Assembly: GCA_025054935.1 (NCBI GenBank)
Contig: JANWZD010000011.1
Location: 1 to 64,000, forward strand
From: Dehalococcoidia bacterium
GTDB lineage: Bacteria > Chloroflexota > Dehalococcoidia > SpSt-223
Reading direction: 5' to 3'
DNA: 64,000 nucleotides
A program made the translations under genes and the position numbers. Shown piece by piece: positions 23,915 to 33,144 of this stretch; the first letter of the stretch is position 1; each line of letters opens with the position of its first letter. The notes below the pieces were generated by a model. It was not told the origin of the DNA. It worked only from the letters and a program-made list of their open reading frames with translations, and did not search any database.

Positions 23915-24739
23915 CTACGTCATGGGGTGGCGTTTGAAGAAGTCGATCACCCGCTCCGCCGTCTCCTGCGGCCGCTCCACGATGTGCAGGTGGCGGCAGT
24001 TCGGAATGATATGCAGCTCGGCGTTCGGGATCGTCTGGCTGGCGCGGCGCATCCCGAACCCGCTCGGGCCGGCATCGAGCGGCGTCATGTCGTCCTGTTC
24101 GCCGACTTGGAGGAGTGTCGGCGCTTTGATGCGCGGCAGGTACGGCTCGAGATCGGCTGCCAGCATCGCGCCGAACCCGGCAGCGAACTGCTCGGGGGTG
24201 TTGTCGAGCCAGTAGCGCGTGCACCACTCCAAGTCTTTCTTCCCCTCCTCCGACTCGAGATACGACCGAGTGAAGGCGTAGAGCGCGATCGCCTCGGCGA
24301 GTTCTTTCACCATCCCGGCAGAGAGCGCCAGCCGCTGGAAGATCCGCACTCGCATCCGGGCAGCCTCGTCGTAGCGCGTCATGAAGCAGCCGGCAACGAG
24401 CGAATGGGTCTTTTCAGGGTATTTGGCAGCGAAGATGACCCCGATCATCGCGCCGAACGAGGTGGAATGGATGTGCGCTTTCTCAAGGCCGAGGGCGTCC
24501 ATCATCGCCGCCAAATCGTCCGCCCACCATTCGAGCGTGAACTTGACATCGGTCGGCTTCTCGCTGTTGTGGTAGCCGATCATGTCGTAGTCGTACACCT
24601 TGAAGTGCTGGCTGATGATCGGCGTCACCTTCATGAAGTTGTAGTGCCCGAGCGCCGCGCCGTGGACCTGAACAACCGGCTCGCCCTCGCCATGGATCTC
24701 GTACCAGTGCCGGTAGCCGTTGGCCATCACGTAGGGCAT
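23915..24739 (-). CDS. alpha/beta hydrolase
   Basis: A 274-residue alpha/beta-hydrolase-fold protein. The oxyanion loop HGAALGHYNF is near 26-35, the nucleophile elbow is HSTSFGAM with S94 (Ser in place of the usual first Gly of GxSxG), an acid in GEQDD, and a catalytic His in CRHLHIVERP near the end. The substrate is unknown. ATG 24739 follows GAGGA. It is divergent from uvrB. Confidence 0.82.
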   Translation of the reverse strand: MPYVMANGYRHWYEIHGEGEPVVQVHGAALGHYNFMKVTPIISQHFKVYDYDMIGYHNSEKPTDVKFTLEWWADDLAAMMDALGLEKAHIHSTSFGAMIGVIFAAKYPEKTHSLVAGCFMTRYDEAARMRVRIFQRLALSAGMVKELAEAIALYAFTRSYLESEEGKKDLEWCTRYWLDNTPEQFAAGFGAMLAADLEPYLPRIKAPTLLQVGEQDDMTPLDAGPSGFGMRRASQTIPNAELHIIPNCRHLHIVERPQETAERVIDFFKRHPMT

Positions 24740-24865
24740 GGTTTCCTCCGAGGGGTAGGTCGAACGATTCTTCATGAGCAGAGGGCATGCCGTCAAAGCG
24801 GATGCCGTCTCCGTGCGCTGTCCGCCTTCCCGCGCAGACAGCGGGAGCCCCCGCGGGGGGAGCGG

Positions 24866-24896
24866 TATACTTGACTGGTTCGTCCGCTCAAGGGAG
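24866..24896 (+). promoter_or_regulatory. uvrB -10 element and ribosome binding site
   Basis: TATACT (24866-24871) is a strong -10 hexamer; a -35 match is weak. AAGGGAG (24890-24896) is 4 bases before the ATG at 24901. Confidence 0.55.
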
Positions 24897-24900
24897 CGCC

Positions 24901-26901
24901 ATGCCCGAGTTCAAGATCGTCTCTGAGTTCCGGCCGACCGGTGACCAGCCGCAGGCGATCGAGAAGCTTGTCGAAGGGCTCCAGCGCGGCTATCGCGCCC
25001 AGACGCTCCTTGGGGTCACCGGCTCAGGCAAGACGTTCACGATGGCGAGCGTCATCGAGCGGGTGCAGCGGCCGGCGCTCGTCCTCGCCCATAACAAAAC
25101 GCTTGCCGCCCAGCTTTACAGCGAGTTCAAAGAATTCTTCCCCAACAACGCCGTCGAATATTTCGTCTCCTATTACGACTACTACCAGCCGGAAGCCTAC
25201 GTTCCCCGCACGGATACCTACATCGAGAAAGACGCCTCAATCAACGACGAGATCGACAAGCTGCGCAATGCCGCAACGCGCTCACTGCTCACGCGGCGCG
25301 ATGTCATCATTGTCGCCTCAGTCTCCTGCATCTATGGCCTTGGCGCGCCGGAGGAGTATTCCCAGTTTGTTGAACGCATCGCGGTCGGTGAGCGCCGCAA
25401 GCGCGAGAAGATCCTCCATCGCCTCGTCGACATGCAGTATGTGCGGAACGACTACAACTTCGCTCGCGGAACCTTTCGCGTCCGCGGCGATACGCTCGAG
25501 ATCTTCCCGGCCTATGATGAAACGGTGCTTCGGATCGAGTTTTGGGGCGATGAGGTCGAGCGCATCGTCGAACTTGACCCCCTAACCGGCGAGATCCTGT
25601 CGCAGCGGAGCGCGATCGAGATTTTCCCGGCGAAGCACTTCGTCGCCACCGAAGATACGTTGAAGGCGGCGATCGCCTCGATCGAGGAGGAGCTGGCGGA
25701 GCGCGTTGCGGAGCTCGAACGCCAAGGCAAGCTGCTGGAAGCGGCGCGGCTTCGGCAGCGGACGACCTACGACCTCGAGATGCTGCGCGAAGCGGGCTAC
25801 TGCAACGGCATCGAGAACTATGCGCGCCACCTTGCGCGCCGGCCGCCGGGCAGCACGCCCTCGTGCTTGCTCGACTACTTCCCGGACGACTTCATCATGT
25901 TCATCGACGAATCGCACATGACGCTGCCGCAGGTCCGGGGCATGTATCACGGCGACCGGTCGCGGAAAGAAGTGCTCGTCGAGTATGGCTTCCGCCTGCC
26001 CTCCGCGCTGGATAATCGCCCGCTCAACTTCGAGGAGTTCAATGCCCACATCAATCAAGTTATCTACGTCTCAGCGACGCCGTCCGCCTATGAGCTGGAG
26101 ACCAGCGACCAAGTTGTCGAGCAGCTGATCCGGCCGACCGGCCTGCTCGACCCCACGATCGAGGTAAAACCGACCCGCGGCCAGATCGACGACTTGCTCA
26201 GCGAGATCCGCGCCCGTGTCCAGCGCAAGGAGCGCGCTCTCGTCACGACCCTCACCAAACGCATGGCGGAAGACCTCGCCGAGTATCTGCAGGAGATGGG
26301 GATCAAGACCCACTACCTCCACTCCGAGATCGAGACGCTCGAGCGGGTCGAGATCCTGCGCGACCTCCGGCTTGGCGTCTACGATGTCGTCGTCGGCATT
26401 AACCTCCTGCGCGAGGGGCTGGACCTCCCTGAGGTCAGCCTCGTCGCTATCCTCGACGCCGATAAGGAAGGCTACCTCCGTTCTGAGACTGCGCTCATTC
26501 AGACGATCGGCCGCGCCGCGCGCCATGTCGACGGTCACGTCATCATGTACGCCGATACGGTCACCGGGTCGATGCAGCGGGCGATCGACGAGACCTACCG
26601 CCGTCGGCGCATCCAGCTCGCGTACAACGAACAGCATGGAATCACGCCGCAAGGGATCCGCAAAGCCATCCGCGATCTCACCGAGCGTGTCCGCGCGGTC
26701 GCGGAGGAGCGGCCGCCCTATGGCGCTGCGAACTCGGCACAGCTCGCGAAAGACGACCTCGCGAAGCTGATCCGCGAACTTGAGAAGCAGATGAAAGAAG
26801 CGGCCAAGGCGCTCGAGTTCGAGCGCGCCGCGCTCCTGCGCGATCAGATCGCCGAACTGCGGGGACTGCTCGCTCAGAACGAGCTTGTGCCGGTCCGGTA
26901 A
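24901..26901 (+). CDS. uvrB: excinuclease ABC subunit UvrB
   Basis: A 666-residue DNA-repair helicase-like protein, full length for the family. It accepts damaged DNA from UvrA and recruits UvrC for incision. Walker A GVTGSGKT is at 38-45, the beta-hairpin with [12 protein letters not shown] near 92-103, DESHM in the Walker B region near 338-342, and helicase motifs [26 protein letters not shown] and QTIGRAAR follow. The C-terminal UVR domain with [13 protein letters not shown] is complete. I start at ATG 24901 with AAGGGAG before it; upstream in-frame codons are not protein-like. Single gene, convergent with the flgM-like gene. Confidence 0.97.
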   Translation: MPEFKIVSEFRPTGDQPQAIEKLVEGLQRGYRAQTLLGVTGSGKTFTMASVIERVQRPALVLAHNKTLAAQLYSEFKEFFPNNAVEYFVSYYDYYQPEAYVPRTDTYIEKDASINDEIDKLRNAATRSLLTRRDVIIVASVSCIYGLGAPEEYSQFVERIAVGERRKREKILHRLVDMQYVRNDYNFARGTFRVRGDTLEIFPAYDETVLRIEFWGDEVERIVELDPLTGEILSQRSAIEIFPAKHFVATEDTLKAAIASIEEELAERVAELERQGKLLEAARLRQRTTYDLEMLREAGYCNGIENYARHLARRPPGSTPSCLLDYFPDDFIMFIDESHMTLPQVRGMYHGDRSRKEVLVEYGFRLPSALDNRPLNFEEFNAHINQVIYVSATPSAYELETSDQVVEQLIRPTGLLDPTIEVKPTRGQIDDLLSEIRARVQRKERALVTTLTKRMAEDLAEYLQEMGIKTHYLHSEIETLERVEILRDLRLGVYDVVVGINLLREGLDLPEVSLVAILDADKEGYLRSETALIQTIGRAARHVDGHVIMYADTVTGSMQRAIDETYRRRRIQLAYNEQHGITPQGIRKAIRDLTERVRAVAEERPPYGAANSAQLAKDDLAKLIRELEKQMKEAAKALEFERAALLRDQIAELRGLLAQNELVPVR

Positions 26902-27012
26902 GCGAGCGGCGCGGACCGTCTCTCATTCAGTGTCCGCTGGGCCCAGACCCCGGGACGCGCATCGCGCGCGCTCGGCAAGCGCAGCGAAGAGGAGCGCTTT
27001 GCGGAAGAACAG

Positions 27013-27285
27013 TCAGCTGCCCAGCAGCTTGCGGGCAATCTCTTCTGCCGAGGGGTGATACTGCCCCGCCGCGATCTTCGCTTTCAGCTGGGCGACGAGG
27101 TCTTCGCGAACCTCTGGCGCTTCCTGCGCTGCCCGCTGGTAGGCGCGCAGCTCTTGGGCGGCGCTCGAGAGGGAGATGCCGTCCGCCGGCGTAGTGAGGG
27201 CGGGCGCAGCGGGAACAGCGTTGCTGTCAGGAGCGGTCGTCGGCGGAACGCTCACCCGCTCCGTGCTGTTCAGCTCGATCCGCAT
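27013..27285 (-). CDS. flgM: FlgM-like anti-sigma factor
   Basis: A 90-residue protein whose C-terminal half (ISLSSAAQELRAYQ ... EDLVAQLKAKIAAGQYHPSAEEIARKLL) matches the FlgM family, which binds and inhibits the flagellar sigma factor (sigma-28). The N-terminal 40 residues are Pro/Thr/Ala-rich and probably unfolded, as in FlgM. No flagellar gene lies in the window, so the target may be a non-flagellar sigma factor. GGAGG is five bases before the ATG at 27285; an ATG at 27288 is an alternative. It follows rsmI on the same strand by about 50 bases. Confidence 0.75.
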   Translation of the reverse strand: MRIELNSTERVSVPPTTAPDSNAVPAAPALTTPADGISLSSAAQELRAYQRAAQEAPEVREDLVAQLKAKIAAGQYHPSAEEIARKLLGS

Positions 27286-27339
27286 CATTGCCTCCATTTG
27301 GGGGAGCCCGATTGTGGCTGCGCCCCCCACCACACTATC

Positions 27340-28209
27340 CTATCGGATCGAACGGCGATTTTCCGTAGGGTCTGCCGCTTCCGTTTTGTGCTGGCTTCCC
27401 GTCCCGGGACTCTGGGCGAGGATGGCCCGATAGACCTCTTGCCGGCGCGCGCCGCTGGCGGCCGCGAGCGCGGCCGCGAGGCGAGCGGGCGGGATTCCGG
27501 CGGCGAGGCCGGCGGCGATCTGGTCGTCCAGCGGTATGTCGGGCGCTGCCGAGGACGCCCCGGCGAGGACGAGGACGAATTCGCCGCGCGGGGCGGTGAA
27601 ATGCGCCAGCGCCCCCGCGACATCGCCCCGGTAGATCTCTTCGTGGAGCTTGGTCAGCTCACGGCAGACCGCAATCGGCCGATTTCCCAGCTCAGCCAAG
27701 AGGTCGGTCAGACTGTCGCGCAGGCGGTGCGGCGCTTCAAGGAGGACGATCGTCCGGCGTTCGCGCGCGAGCGCCCGAAGCGCCTGCCGGCGCTCCCCGG
27801 CTTTCCGCGGCAGGAACCCTTCGTAGACAAACCGGTCGCTGGGCAGGCCGGAGACGGCGAGCGCGGCGATCGGGGCCGATGGTCCCGGGATCGGCACCAC
27901 GGGAATGCCGGCGGCCGCGGCCGCCGCCACCAGTTCATATCCGGGGTCGTTGATCGCCGGCATGCCGGCCTCGCTGATCAGCGCGAGATCGCCTTCACGG
28001 AGCTTGGCGAGCAGCGCCGGCAGCTTGCTCCGCTTGTTGACATCGTGGTAGCTCGTCACCGGCGTCGGAATGCCGTAGTGCTGCAGCAGCACCCGCGCGC
28101 GGCGCGTATCTTCGGCGGCGATCAGCGGCACCTCGCGCAGGATCCGCAGCGCCCGCAGCGTGATGTCCTCGAGATTGCCGATCGGGGTCGCGACGAGATA
28201 GAGGGTCAT
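27340..28209 (-). CDS. rsmI: 16S rRNA 2'-O-methyltransferase RsmI
   Basis: A 289-residue tetrapyrrole-methylase-fold enzyme that methylates C1402 of 16S rRNA, using SAM. The opening YLVATPIGNLEDIT, then EDTRRARVLL, SEAGMPAINDPGYELV, PGPSAPIAALAVSGL and YEGFLPRK are all RsmI family signatures. The C-terminal Ala/Pro tail is variable. Start ATG 28209; the sequence before it (TGATACC) has a weak -10 look and no clear RBS. The flgM-like gene follows. Confidence 0.94.
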   Translation of the reverse strand: MTLYLVATPIGNLEDITLRALRILREVPLIAAEDTRRARVLLQHYGIPTPVTSYHDVNKRSKLPALLAKLREGDLALISEAGMPAINDPGYELVAAAAAAGIPVVPIPGPSAPIAALAVSGLPSDRFVYEGFLPRKAGERRQALRALARERRTIVLLEAPHRLRDSLTDLLAELGNRPIAVCRELTKLHEEIYRGDVAGALAHFTAPRGEFVLVLAGASSAAPDIPLDDQIAAGLAAGIPPARLAAALAAASGARRQEVYRAILAQSPGTGSQHKTEAADPTENRRSIR

Positions 28210-28616
28210 ATCCCGAGGGTATCACGCTGCTCTCAGCGCAGCATCCGCCTCGCGTCAGGTGCGCCCTGCCAGCCGCGGTTGCCCTCTCAGCGAGGCGCGC
28301 CTACGCTCGCGCTGGAGACGGGCGATGCCGCGACAGACAAGCGTCCCGGTCATTGACTCGGGCTCGCCCATCGGCCTCGGCCCGGCGGTGTGGGAGCGCT
28401 CCCTCGACCTCGCATTTCGCTCCCACTCCGGGCGCCTGCGCTTGCCCAAGCTCGACCGCGCCGACCTGACCGAGAGGCAGCAATGCCAGGCGCTGAGCGA
28501 CGACGCGCTCGGACACTGCTCTCAACCGGAAGCCGGCTGCCTCCGCCGAACTGCGCTGACTGGCCCTCGCCTTCGCCGCCGATCTGCTGGCAGCAGCCCC
28601 CTCGCGCAGCAGACAA
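28210..28616. other. gene-free divergent spacer
   Basis: About 400 bases between rsmI and rarA, which point away from each other. It must contain the promoters of both, but I see no clear hexamer pair. Open frames here are compositional. Confidence 0.45.
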
Positions 28617-30026
28617 TTGACAAAAAGGAGCGCAGCCATTCCCCGAACGCATCCTGCCGCGCAGAGCAGCTTCTTGCCGCCGGAGCCGCCCGCCGCCCTC
28701 GCTCCGGAGGAGGAGCCGAGCGCGCCGCTCGCTGCCCGGATGCGGCCGCGGACGCTCGAGGAATTCGAGGGCCAGCAGGCGCTTGTCGGCGCGGGCGCCG
28801 TGCTCCGCCGCGCCATCGAGGCAGACCGCTTGCCCTCGCTCATTCTCTGGGGCCCGCCAGGCAGCGGCAAGACCACGCTGGCCCGCATTATCGCCACGAT
28901 GAGCCGCGCCGCCTTCGTCCCGCTGTCGGCTGTCACCGCTGGGGTTGCGGACCTGCGCGCTGCCGTTGCTGACGCGCGCGCGCGCCGCCGCCACGGTCAG
29001 CGCACGATGCTGTTCATCGACGAGATCCACCGCTTCAACAAGGCGCAGCAGGACGCCATCTTGCCGCATGTCGAGAGCGGGCTGATCTGCCTTGTCGGCG
29101 CCACGACTGAAAATCCGGCTTTTGAAGTGAATGCCGCGCTCCTCTCGCGCTGCCGCGTCTTTCGCTTGGAAGCGCTCGACGACGCCGCAATCGGGCGGAT
29201 CATCGACCGGGCACTGGCCGACCGCGAGCGCGGGCTCGGCGCAGAGCCGACCGAGCTCGCGCCCGAGGCGCGGCGCTTCCTCATCGCCCAAGCGAGCGGC
29301 GATGCTCGGATTGCGCTGACGGCGCTCGAACTCGCTGTCGCGGCCACCCCGCCCGATGCGGATGGCGTCCGCCGTGTCACGCTCGCCGCCATGGAAGGGG
29401 CGCTCCAGCACCGGGCGCTCCGCCACGACAAGCAGGGCGACCAGCACTACGACCTCATCTCGGCCCTGATCAAGAGCGTCCGCGCCTCTGACCCTGACGC
29501 GGCGGTCTATTGGCTTGCGCGGCTGCTGGAGGCGGGAGAAGACCCGATGTTCATCGCACGGCGACTGGTTATCCTCGCCGCCGAGGACGTCGGCCTTGCC
29601 GACCCTCAGGCACTGCCGCTCGCCGTCGCGGCGCAACAGGCGGCGCATTTCGTCGGAATGCCCGAAGGCTATCTGCCGCTCACGGAGGCGGTGCTCTATC
29701 TCGCCTCGGCACCGAAGAGCAATTCGACCATCCGCGCCTATAGCGCCGCGCGTGCCGACGTGCTCGCCACGCTCGACCAGCCAGTGCCGCTCCATCTGCG
29801 CAACGCGCCGACCGCCCTCGCCCGGGCGTTCGGCCACGGGGAAGGCTACCGCTACGCCCACGACGAGGCTGCGCCAAATCCGAATGACCCGGCGCGTCCG
29901 CCCGACGCGCTGCTCCAAGGCAACCTGCCGGAAGGGCTTGCCGGACGCCGCTACTTCGAGCCGAGCGCGATCGGCGCCGAAGAGAGCATCCGCCGCTGGC
30001 TCGAGCGCCGCCGTTCCGGAGCGTGA
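28617..30026 (+). CDS. rarA: replication-associated recombination ATPase RarA (MgsA)
   Basis: A 469-residue AAA+ ATPase of the RarA/MgsA/WRNIP1 family, active at stalled replication forks. Walker A GPPGSGKTT is near 79-87, Walker B MLFIDEIHRFNKAQQD near 129-144, sensor 1 in GATTENPAF, and the C-terminal tetramer region YPLT-like LPLTEAVLYLA is present. The start is uncertain: TTG 28617 has no RBS, while AAAAGGAG (28623-28630) is ideally placed, 7 bases before an ATT at 28638. Either would leave the AAA+ core intact. It is followed, after 90 bases, by a thiolase operon. Confidence 0.92.
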   Translation: MTKRSAAIPRTHPAAQSSFLPPEPPAALAPEEEPSAPLAARMRPRTLEEFEGQQALVGAGAVLRRAIEADRLPSLILWGPPGSGKTTLARIIATMSRAAFVPLSAVTAGVADLRAAVADARARRRHGQRTMLFIDEIHRFNKAQQDAILPHVESGLICLVGATTENPAFEVNAALLSRCRVFRLEALDDAAIGRIIDRALADRERGLGAEPTELAPEARRFLIAQASGDARIALTALELAVAATPPDADGVRRVTLAAMEGALQHRALRHDKQGDQHYDLISALIKSVRASDPDAAVYWLARLLEAGEDPMFIARRLVILAAEDVGLADPQALPLAVAAQQAAHFVGMPEGYLPLTEAVLYLASAPKSNSTIRAYSAARADVLATLDQPVPLHLRNAPTALARAFGHGEGYRYAHDEAAPNPNDPARPPDALLQGNLPEGLAGRRYFEPSAIGAEESIRRWLERRRSGA

Positions 30027-30048
30027 CTCCGGCCCCCAACGAGCAGGC

Positions 30049-30089
30049 TTGCTAGTCCCATGATCATCGTCATATGATGATGATCATGG
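30049..30089 (+). promoter_or_regulatory. thiolase promoter overlapped by 32-bp palindrome
   Basis: TTGCTA (30049-30054), 18 bases and TATGAT (30073-30078) form a promoter. Over it lies a near-perfect 32-base inverted repeat, 30058-30089, with outer arms CCATGATCATC and GATGATCATGG; only central positions mismatch. It is the size and shape of a TetR-family operator, and a tetR gene is second in this operon. Confidence 0.75.
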
Positions 30090-30113
30090 GATGATGAGCA
30101 GCGGGAGGCGCGG

Positions 30114-31346
30114 ATGGAGGCAGTCATTCTCGAAGCGGTGCGCACGCCGCGGGCGCGAGCGAAGCCGGGCAGCGGCGCGCTTGCCGGCGTCCACCCCCAA
30201 GTTTTGCTCGCCCAGGTGCTGAACGCGGCAGTTGAGCGCGCGGGCGTAGCGGCAGAAGAGGTCGACGACGTCATCGTCGGCTGCGTCACGCAAGCGGGGG
30301 AGCAAGGCGCGAACATCGCCCGCCTTGCCGTTCTTACCGCGGGCTGGCCGGTTGCAGTGACGGGCACGACCGTGGCGCGCGCCTGCGGCTCTGGCCTCCA
30401 AGCGGTCAACTTCGCGGCAACGGCTGTTGCTGCTGGGACGGCCGACCTCATTGTCGCTGGCGGCGTGGAGAGCATGTCGCGCGCGCCGATGCGCTCCGAT
30501 GGAGCCTGGCAGGATGGCCACAATGCGTTGCTGCGCGCCCGCTTTCACTTTATCCCCCAAGGCATCAGCGCCGACCTGATCGCCACGCTCGAGGGCATCG
30601 AGCGCGACGAACTGGACCGGTTCGCTCTGCGCTCTCAGCAGCGGGCGGCCGCTGCGATCGCGGAGGGCCGCTTTCGGCGCAGTCTCATCCCCGTGCGCGA
30701 CCCTGCAACGGGCGCCGTGATCCTCGCCGCGGATAATCACCCGCGGCCCGAAACCACGCTGGCGGCGCTTGCCGCCTTGCCCCCCGCCTTCGCGGCGATG
30801 GGGAAGGAATCGCTGACGCCGGATGGCCCGACGTTCGACGAAATCGCGCTCCGGGCGTATCCCCACGCCCATCCGCTCCGGCATGTCCACACCGCCGGCA
30901 ACTCCTCGGGCATCGTCGATGGCGCGGCGGCGGTCGTTGTCGCCAGCCCCGCCTACGCCCGCGCCCGCGGCCTGCGACCACGGGCGCGCATCCGGGCGAT
31001 GGCGACCCTCGGCGCTGACCCGATCACGATGCTGACCGCCCCGGCGGACACCTGTCGACGCGCGCTCGTCAAAGCCGGGATGACAGCGCGCGACATCGAC
31101 CTGTGGGAGATCAACGAGGCGTTTGCGGTGGTGCCGATCCAGACGATGCGCCGCCTCGAGATCGACCCGGAGCGGGTGAATGTCAACGGCGGCGCGATCG
31201 CGCTGGGGCATCCGCTCGGCGCGACGGGCGCTATCCTAGTCGGCACGGCGCTTGATGAACTCGAGCGGCAAGGACTGGCGACTGCCTGTATCACGCTCTG
31301 TACAGCAGGCGGCATGGGCATCGCCACCATCATCGAGCGGGTCTAG
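30114..31346 (+). CDS. acetyl-CoA C-acyltransferase (thiolase)
   Basis: A 410-residue thiolase, which condenses or splits acyl-CoA with acetyl-CoA. The catalytic cysteine is C91 in [19 protein letters not shown] holds the active-site Asn, the His is in GHPLGATGA (about 366-374), and the second Cys is in CTAGGMG near the end. The loop before C91 reads ARACGSG rather than the common NxxCSSG. Start ATG 30114 follows GGGAGG. The product pairs with the TetR gene 4 bases on, so the substrate acid or its CoA ester may be the inducer. Whether degradative or biosynthetic is unclear. Confidence 0.9.
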   Translation: MEAVILEAVRTPRARAKPGSGALAGVHPQVLLAQVLNAAVERAGVAAEEVDDVIVGCVTQAGEQGANIARLAVLTAGWPVAVTGTTVARACGSGLQAVNFAATAVAAGTADLIVAGGVESMSRAPMRSDGAWQDGHNALLRARFHFIPQGISADLIATLEGIERDELDRFALRSQQRAAAAIAEGRFRRSLIPVRDPATGAVILAADNHPRPETTLAALAALPPAFAAMGKESLTPDGPTFDEIALRAYPHAHPLRHVHTAGNSSGIVDGAAAVVVASPAYARARGLRPRARIRAMATLGADPITMLTAPADTCRRALVKAGMTARDIDLWEINEAFAVVPIQTMRRLEIDPERVNVNGGAIALGHPLGATGAILVGTALDELERQGLATACITLCTAGGMGIATIIERV

Positions 31347-31349
31347 CAA

Positions 31350-32009
31350 ATGTCGAAGAAGCAGGCGCAGAAGGCGATGACCCGCCGCCGGATCCTCGAG
31401 CAGACAGCGCGCGCAATCCGGGCGACGGGGATCGAGCGGGTCGGCATCAGCGCGCTGATGGGCGCGCTCGGTCTGACCCACGGCGGCTTCTACGCCCACT
31501 TTCCGAGCAAGGACGCGCTCGCTGCCGAGGCGCTCGCCGCCGCGCTTGCGGAGCAGTGCGACCGGCTGCTCGCGGCGGGCGAGGACGGGCCGGCGGCGAT
31601 GGTTGACGCCTACTTGTCGCCCGCGCACCGCGACCATCCCGAAGACGGCTGCCCGCTCCCCGCTGTTGCGGCCGAGGTCGCGCGCGGCTCTCCGGCCGTC
31701 CGCCGCGCCTTCACGGCTGCGTTCGCCAACACGGTCGCCCGCCTCGCAACGCGCCTGCCGGGCGACCGCGCGGCGGCGCGGGAGGACGCCGCGCTTGCGC
31801 TGATTGCGGGGATGTGCGGCGCGCTGCTGCTCTCGCGGGCAGTAGACGACCCGCGGCTTGCCGACCGCATCCTGCTGGCGGCGCGCGCGGCGTGGCAGCG
31901 CCTCCTCGATCAGGCGGCAGGCGCCCCGGCGGCGCGAGCAGACCCAGCCGAGGCCGAGAAGAGCGAAACGCCGAGGCCGCAGCCGGGCGAGAGGGCGCCG
32001 CTGCCTTGA
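31350..32009 (+). CDS. TetR-family transcriptional regulator
   Basis: A 219-residue TetR-type repressor. The HTH is in residues 8-50 with the GFYAHFPSKDALAAEAL recognition segment typical of the family; the C-terminal domain (about 60-195) binds an unknown ligand and resembles the regulators of acyl-CoA and fatty-acid genes. It follows the thiolase with 3 bases between and probably binds the 32-bp palindrome before that gene. The last 25 residues are Pro/Glu-rich. Its last codons contain the -35 of hrcA. Confidence 0.88.
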   Translation: MSKKQAQKAMTRRRILEQTARAIRATGIERVGISALMGALGLTHGGFYAHFPSKDALAAEALAAALAEQCDRLLAAGEDGPAAMVDAYLSPAHRDHPEDGCPLPAVAAEVARGSPAVRRAFTAAFANTVARLATRLPGDRAAAREDAALALIAGMCGALLLSRAVDDPRLADRILLAARAAWQRLLDQAAGAPAARADPAEAEKSETPRPQPGERAPLP

Positions 32010-32034
32010 CGCTCTCCCTGGCCGATGGTACAGT
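32006..32034 (+). promoter_or_regulatory. hrcA promoter TTGACG-17-TACAGT
   Basis: TTGACG (32006-32011) and TACAGT (32029-32034), 17 bases apart, start inside the tetR stop. Transcription from about 32041 puts the CIRCE element at the beginning of the mRNA, where HrcA can block it. Confidence 0.7.
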
Positions 32035-32045
32035 TGAAACAAAGA

Positions 32046-32072
32046 TTAGCACTCTCAGCGCTCGAGTGCTAA
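32046..32072 (+). promoter_or_regulatory. CIRCE operator
   Basis: TTAGCACTC, nine bases, GAGTGCTAA: a perfect match to the CIRCE inverted repeat bound by HrcA. It sits 16 bases before hrcA, so the gene is autoregulated and heat-inducible. Confidence 0.97.
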
Positions 32073-32087
32073 GCAGTTCGGACCTCG

Positions 32088-33143
32088 ATGCTGAGCGAAC
32101 GGCAAGCCGCCCTGCTGAAAATCATCGTCGGGGAGTACGTCGCCTCCGCTGCGCCAGTCGGGTCGTCGTCGTTGGTCAAGAAGTATCGATTGCCGGTCAG
32201 TTCGGCGACGGTGCGCAACGAGATGGCGGAGCTCGAGGAGAACGGGTTTGTCACTCATCCGCATACGTCGGCGGGGCGGGTGCCTTCGGACCGCGGCTAC
32301 CGCTACTACGTTGAGTCGCTGCCCGAGCCCTTGCCGCTCCCCGAGCCGATCCGGCGGGCGATCCGGCGGGAGTTTCGCCAGGCAGAGCTGGACGTCGAAG
32401 AATGGAGCCGGCTTGCGGCGACAGTGCTGGCGCGGCTGGTCCAGAACGCGGCGCTTGTCACGGCGCCGAAGGCGTCGGACGTTCGCCTGCGCCATCTCGA
32501 ATTAGTCGAGCTGCACGCCACGCTCGCGATGCTGATCCTCGTGCTGCGCGAAGCACGGGTGAAGCCTCAGATGGTCACCCTCGCTCGGCCGACCGATCAG
32601 GAAGAGCTGCATGCAGTGAGCGCGCGGCTGAACCAGCTCCTTGCGGGAGCGGGACCGAAAGAGATCGATCGCGTCGGCCGCGAAGCGCCGCTCTCGCCGC
32701 TCGAGCAGCAGATCCTCGCGGCGACCAAGCGCAGCCTCGAGGCGCTCGCCAGTGCGGCGGCGGGAGAGGTGACCTTGGCAGGCTTGGCGGATGTCCTCAG
32801 CCAGCCGGAATTCAGCGAGGGGCGCCGGGCTCAGCAGATTGTCGAGGTGCTGAATCACCCTGAAGCCTTAGTGGCGGTGCTTGCCGACCTTGTGCGTGAC
32901 GCGCAATTTCAGGTGATTATCGGGACTGAGAACCCTGAGGAATCGCTGCGCGACTACTCCTTCGTCATCGCCCAATATGGCGTTCCCGGCGAGATGTCGG
33001 GATTGATCGGGGTGATGGGTCCGACGCGTATGCCGTACGAGCGCACTATTCCAACCGTCCAATATGTGGCATCCTTGATGACTGAACTGGTGCGGGAGGT
33101 CAGCGGCGTGGGGTCGGCCCGCCGCGCTCCTGCGGGAGAGTGA
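32088..33143 (+). CDS. hrcA: heat-inducible repressor HrcA
   Basis: A 351-residue HrcA, full length. Its winged-helix N-terminus (AALLKIIVGEYVASAAPVGS, then SSATVRNEMAELEENGFV) binds the CIRCE element directly upstream; the rest is the GAF-like regulatory domain (about 90-330), with the ENPEESLRDYSFV and MGPTRMPYERTIP stretches typical of the family. GroEL keeps HrcA active in known systems. The downstream partner is grpE, but no dnaK or dnaJ follows in this window. Confidence 0.96.
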   Translation: MLSERQAALLKIIVGEYVASAAPVGSSSLVKKYRLPVSSATVRNEMAELEENGFVTHPHTSAGRVPSDRGYRYYVESLPEPLPLPEPIRRAIRREFRQAELDVEEWSRLAATVLARLVQNAALVTAPKASDVRLRHLELVELHATLAMLILVLREARVKPQMVTLARPTDQEELHAVSARLNQLLAGAGPKEIDRVGREAPLSPLEQQILAATKRSLEALASAAAGEVTLAGLADVLSQPEFSEGRRAQQIVEVLNHPEALVAVLADLVRDAQFQVIIGTENPEESLRDYSFVIAQYGVPGEMSGLIGVMGPTRMPYERTIPTVQYVASLMTELVREVSGVGSARRAPAGE

Positions 33144-33144
33144 C

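Noticed and set aside
28350-29918. 522-residue minus-strand open frame
   Set aside because: Antisense of rarA; Arg/Gly/Asp-rich composition without any family signature.
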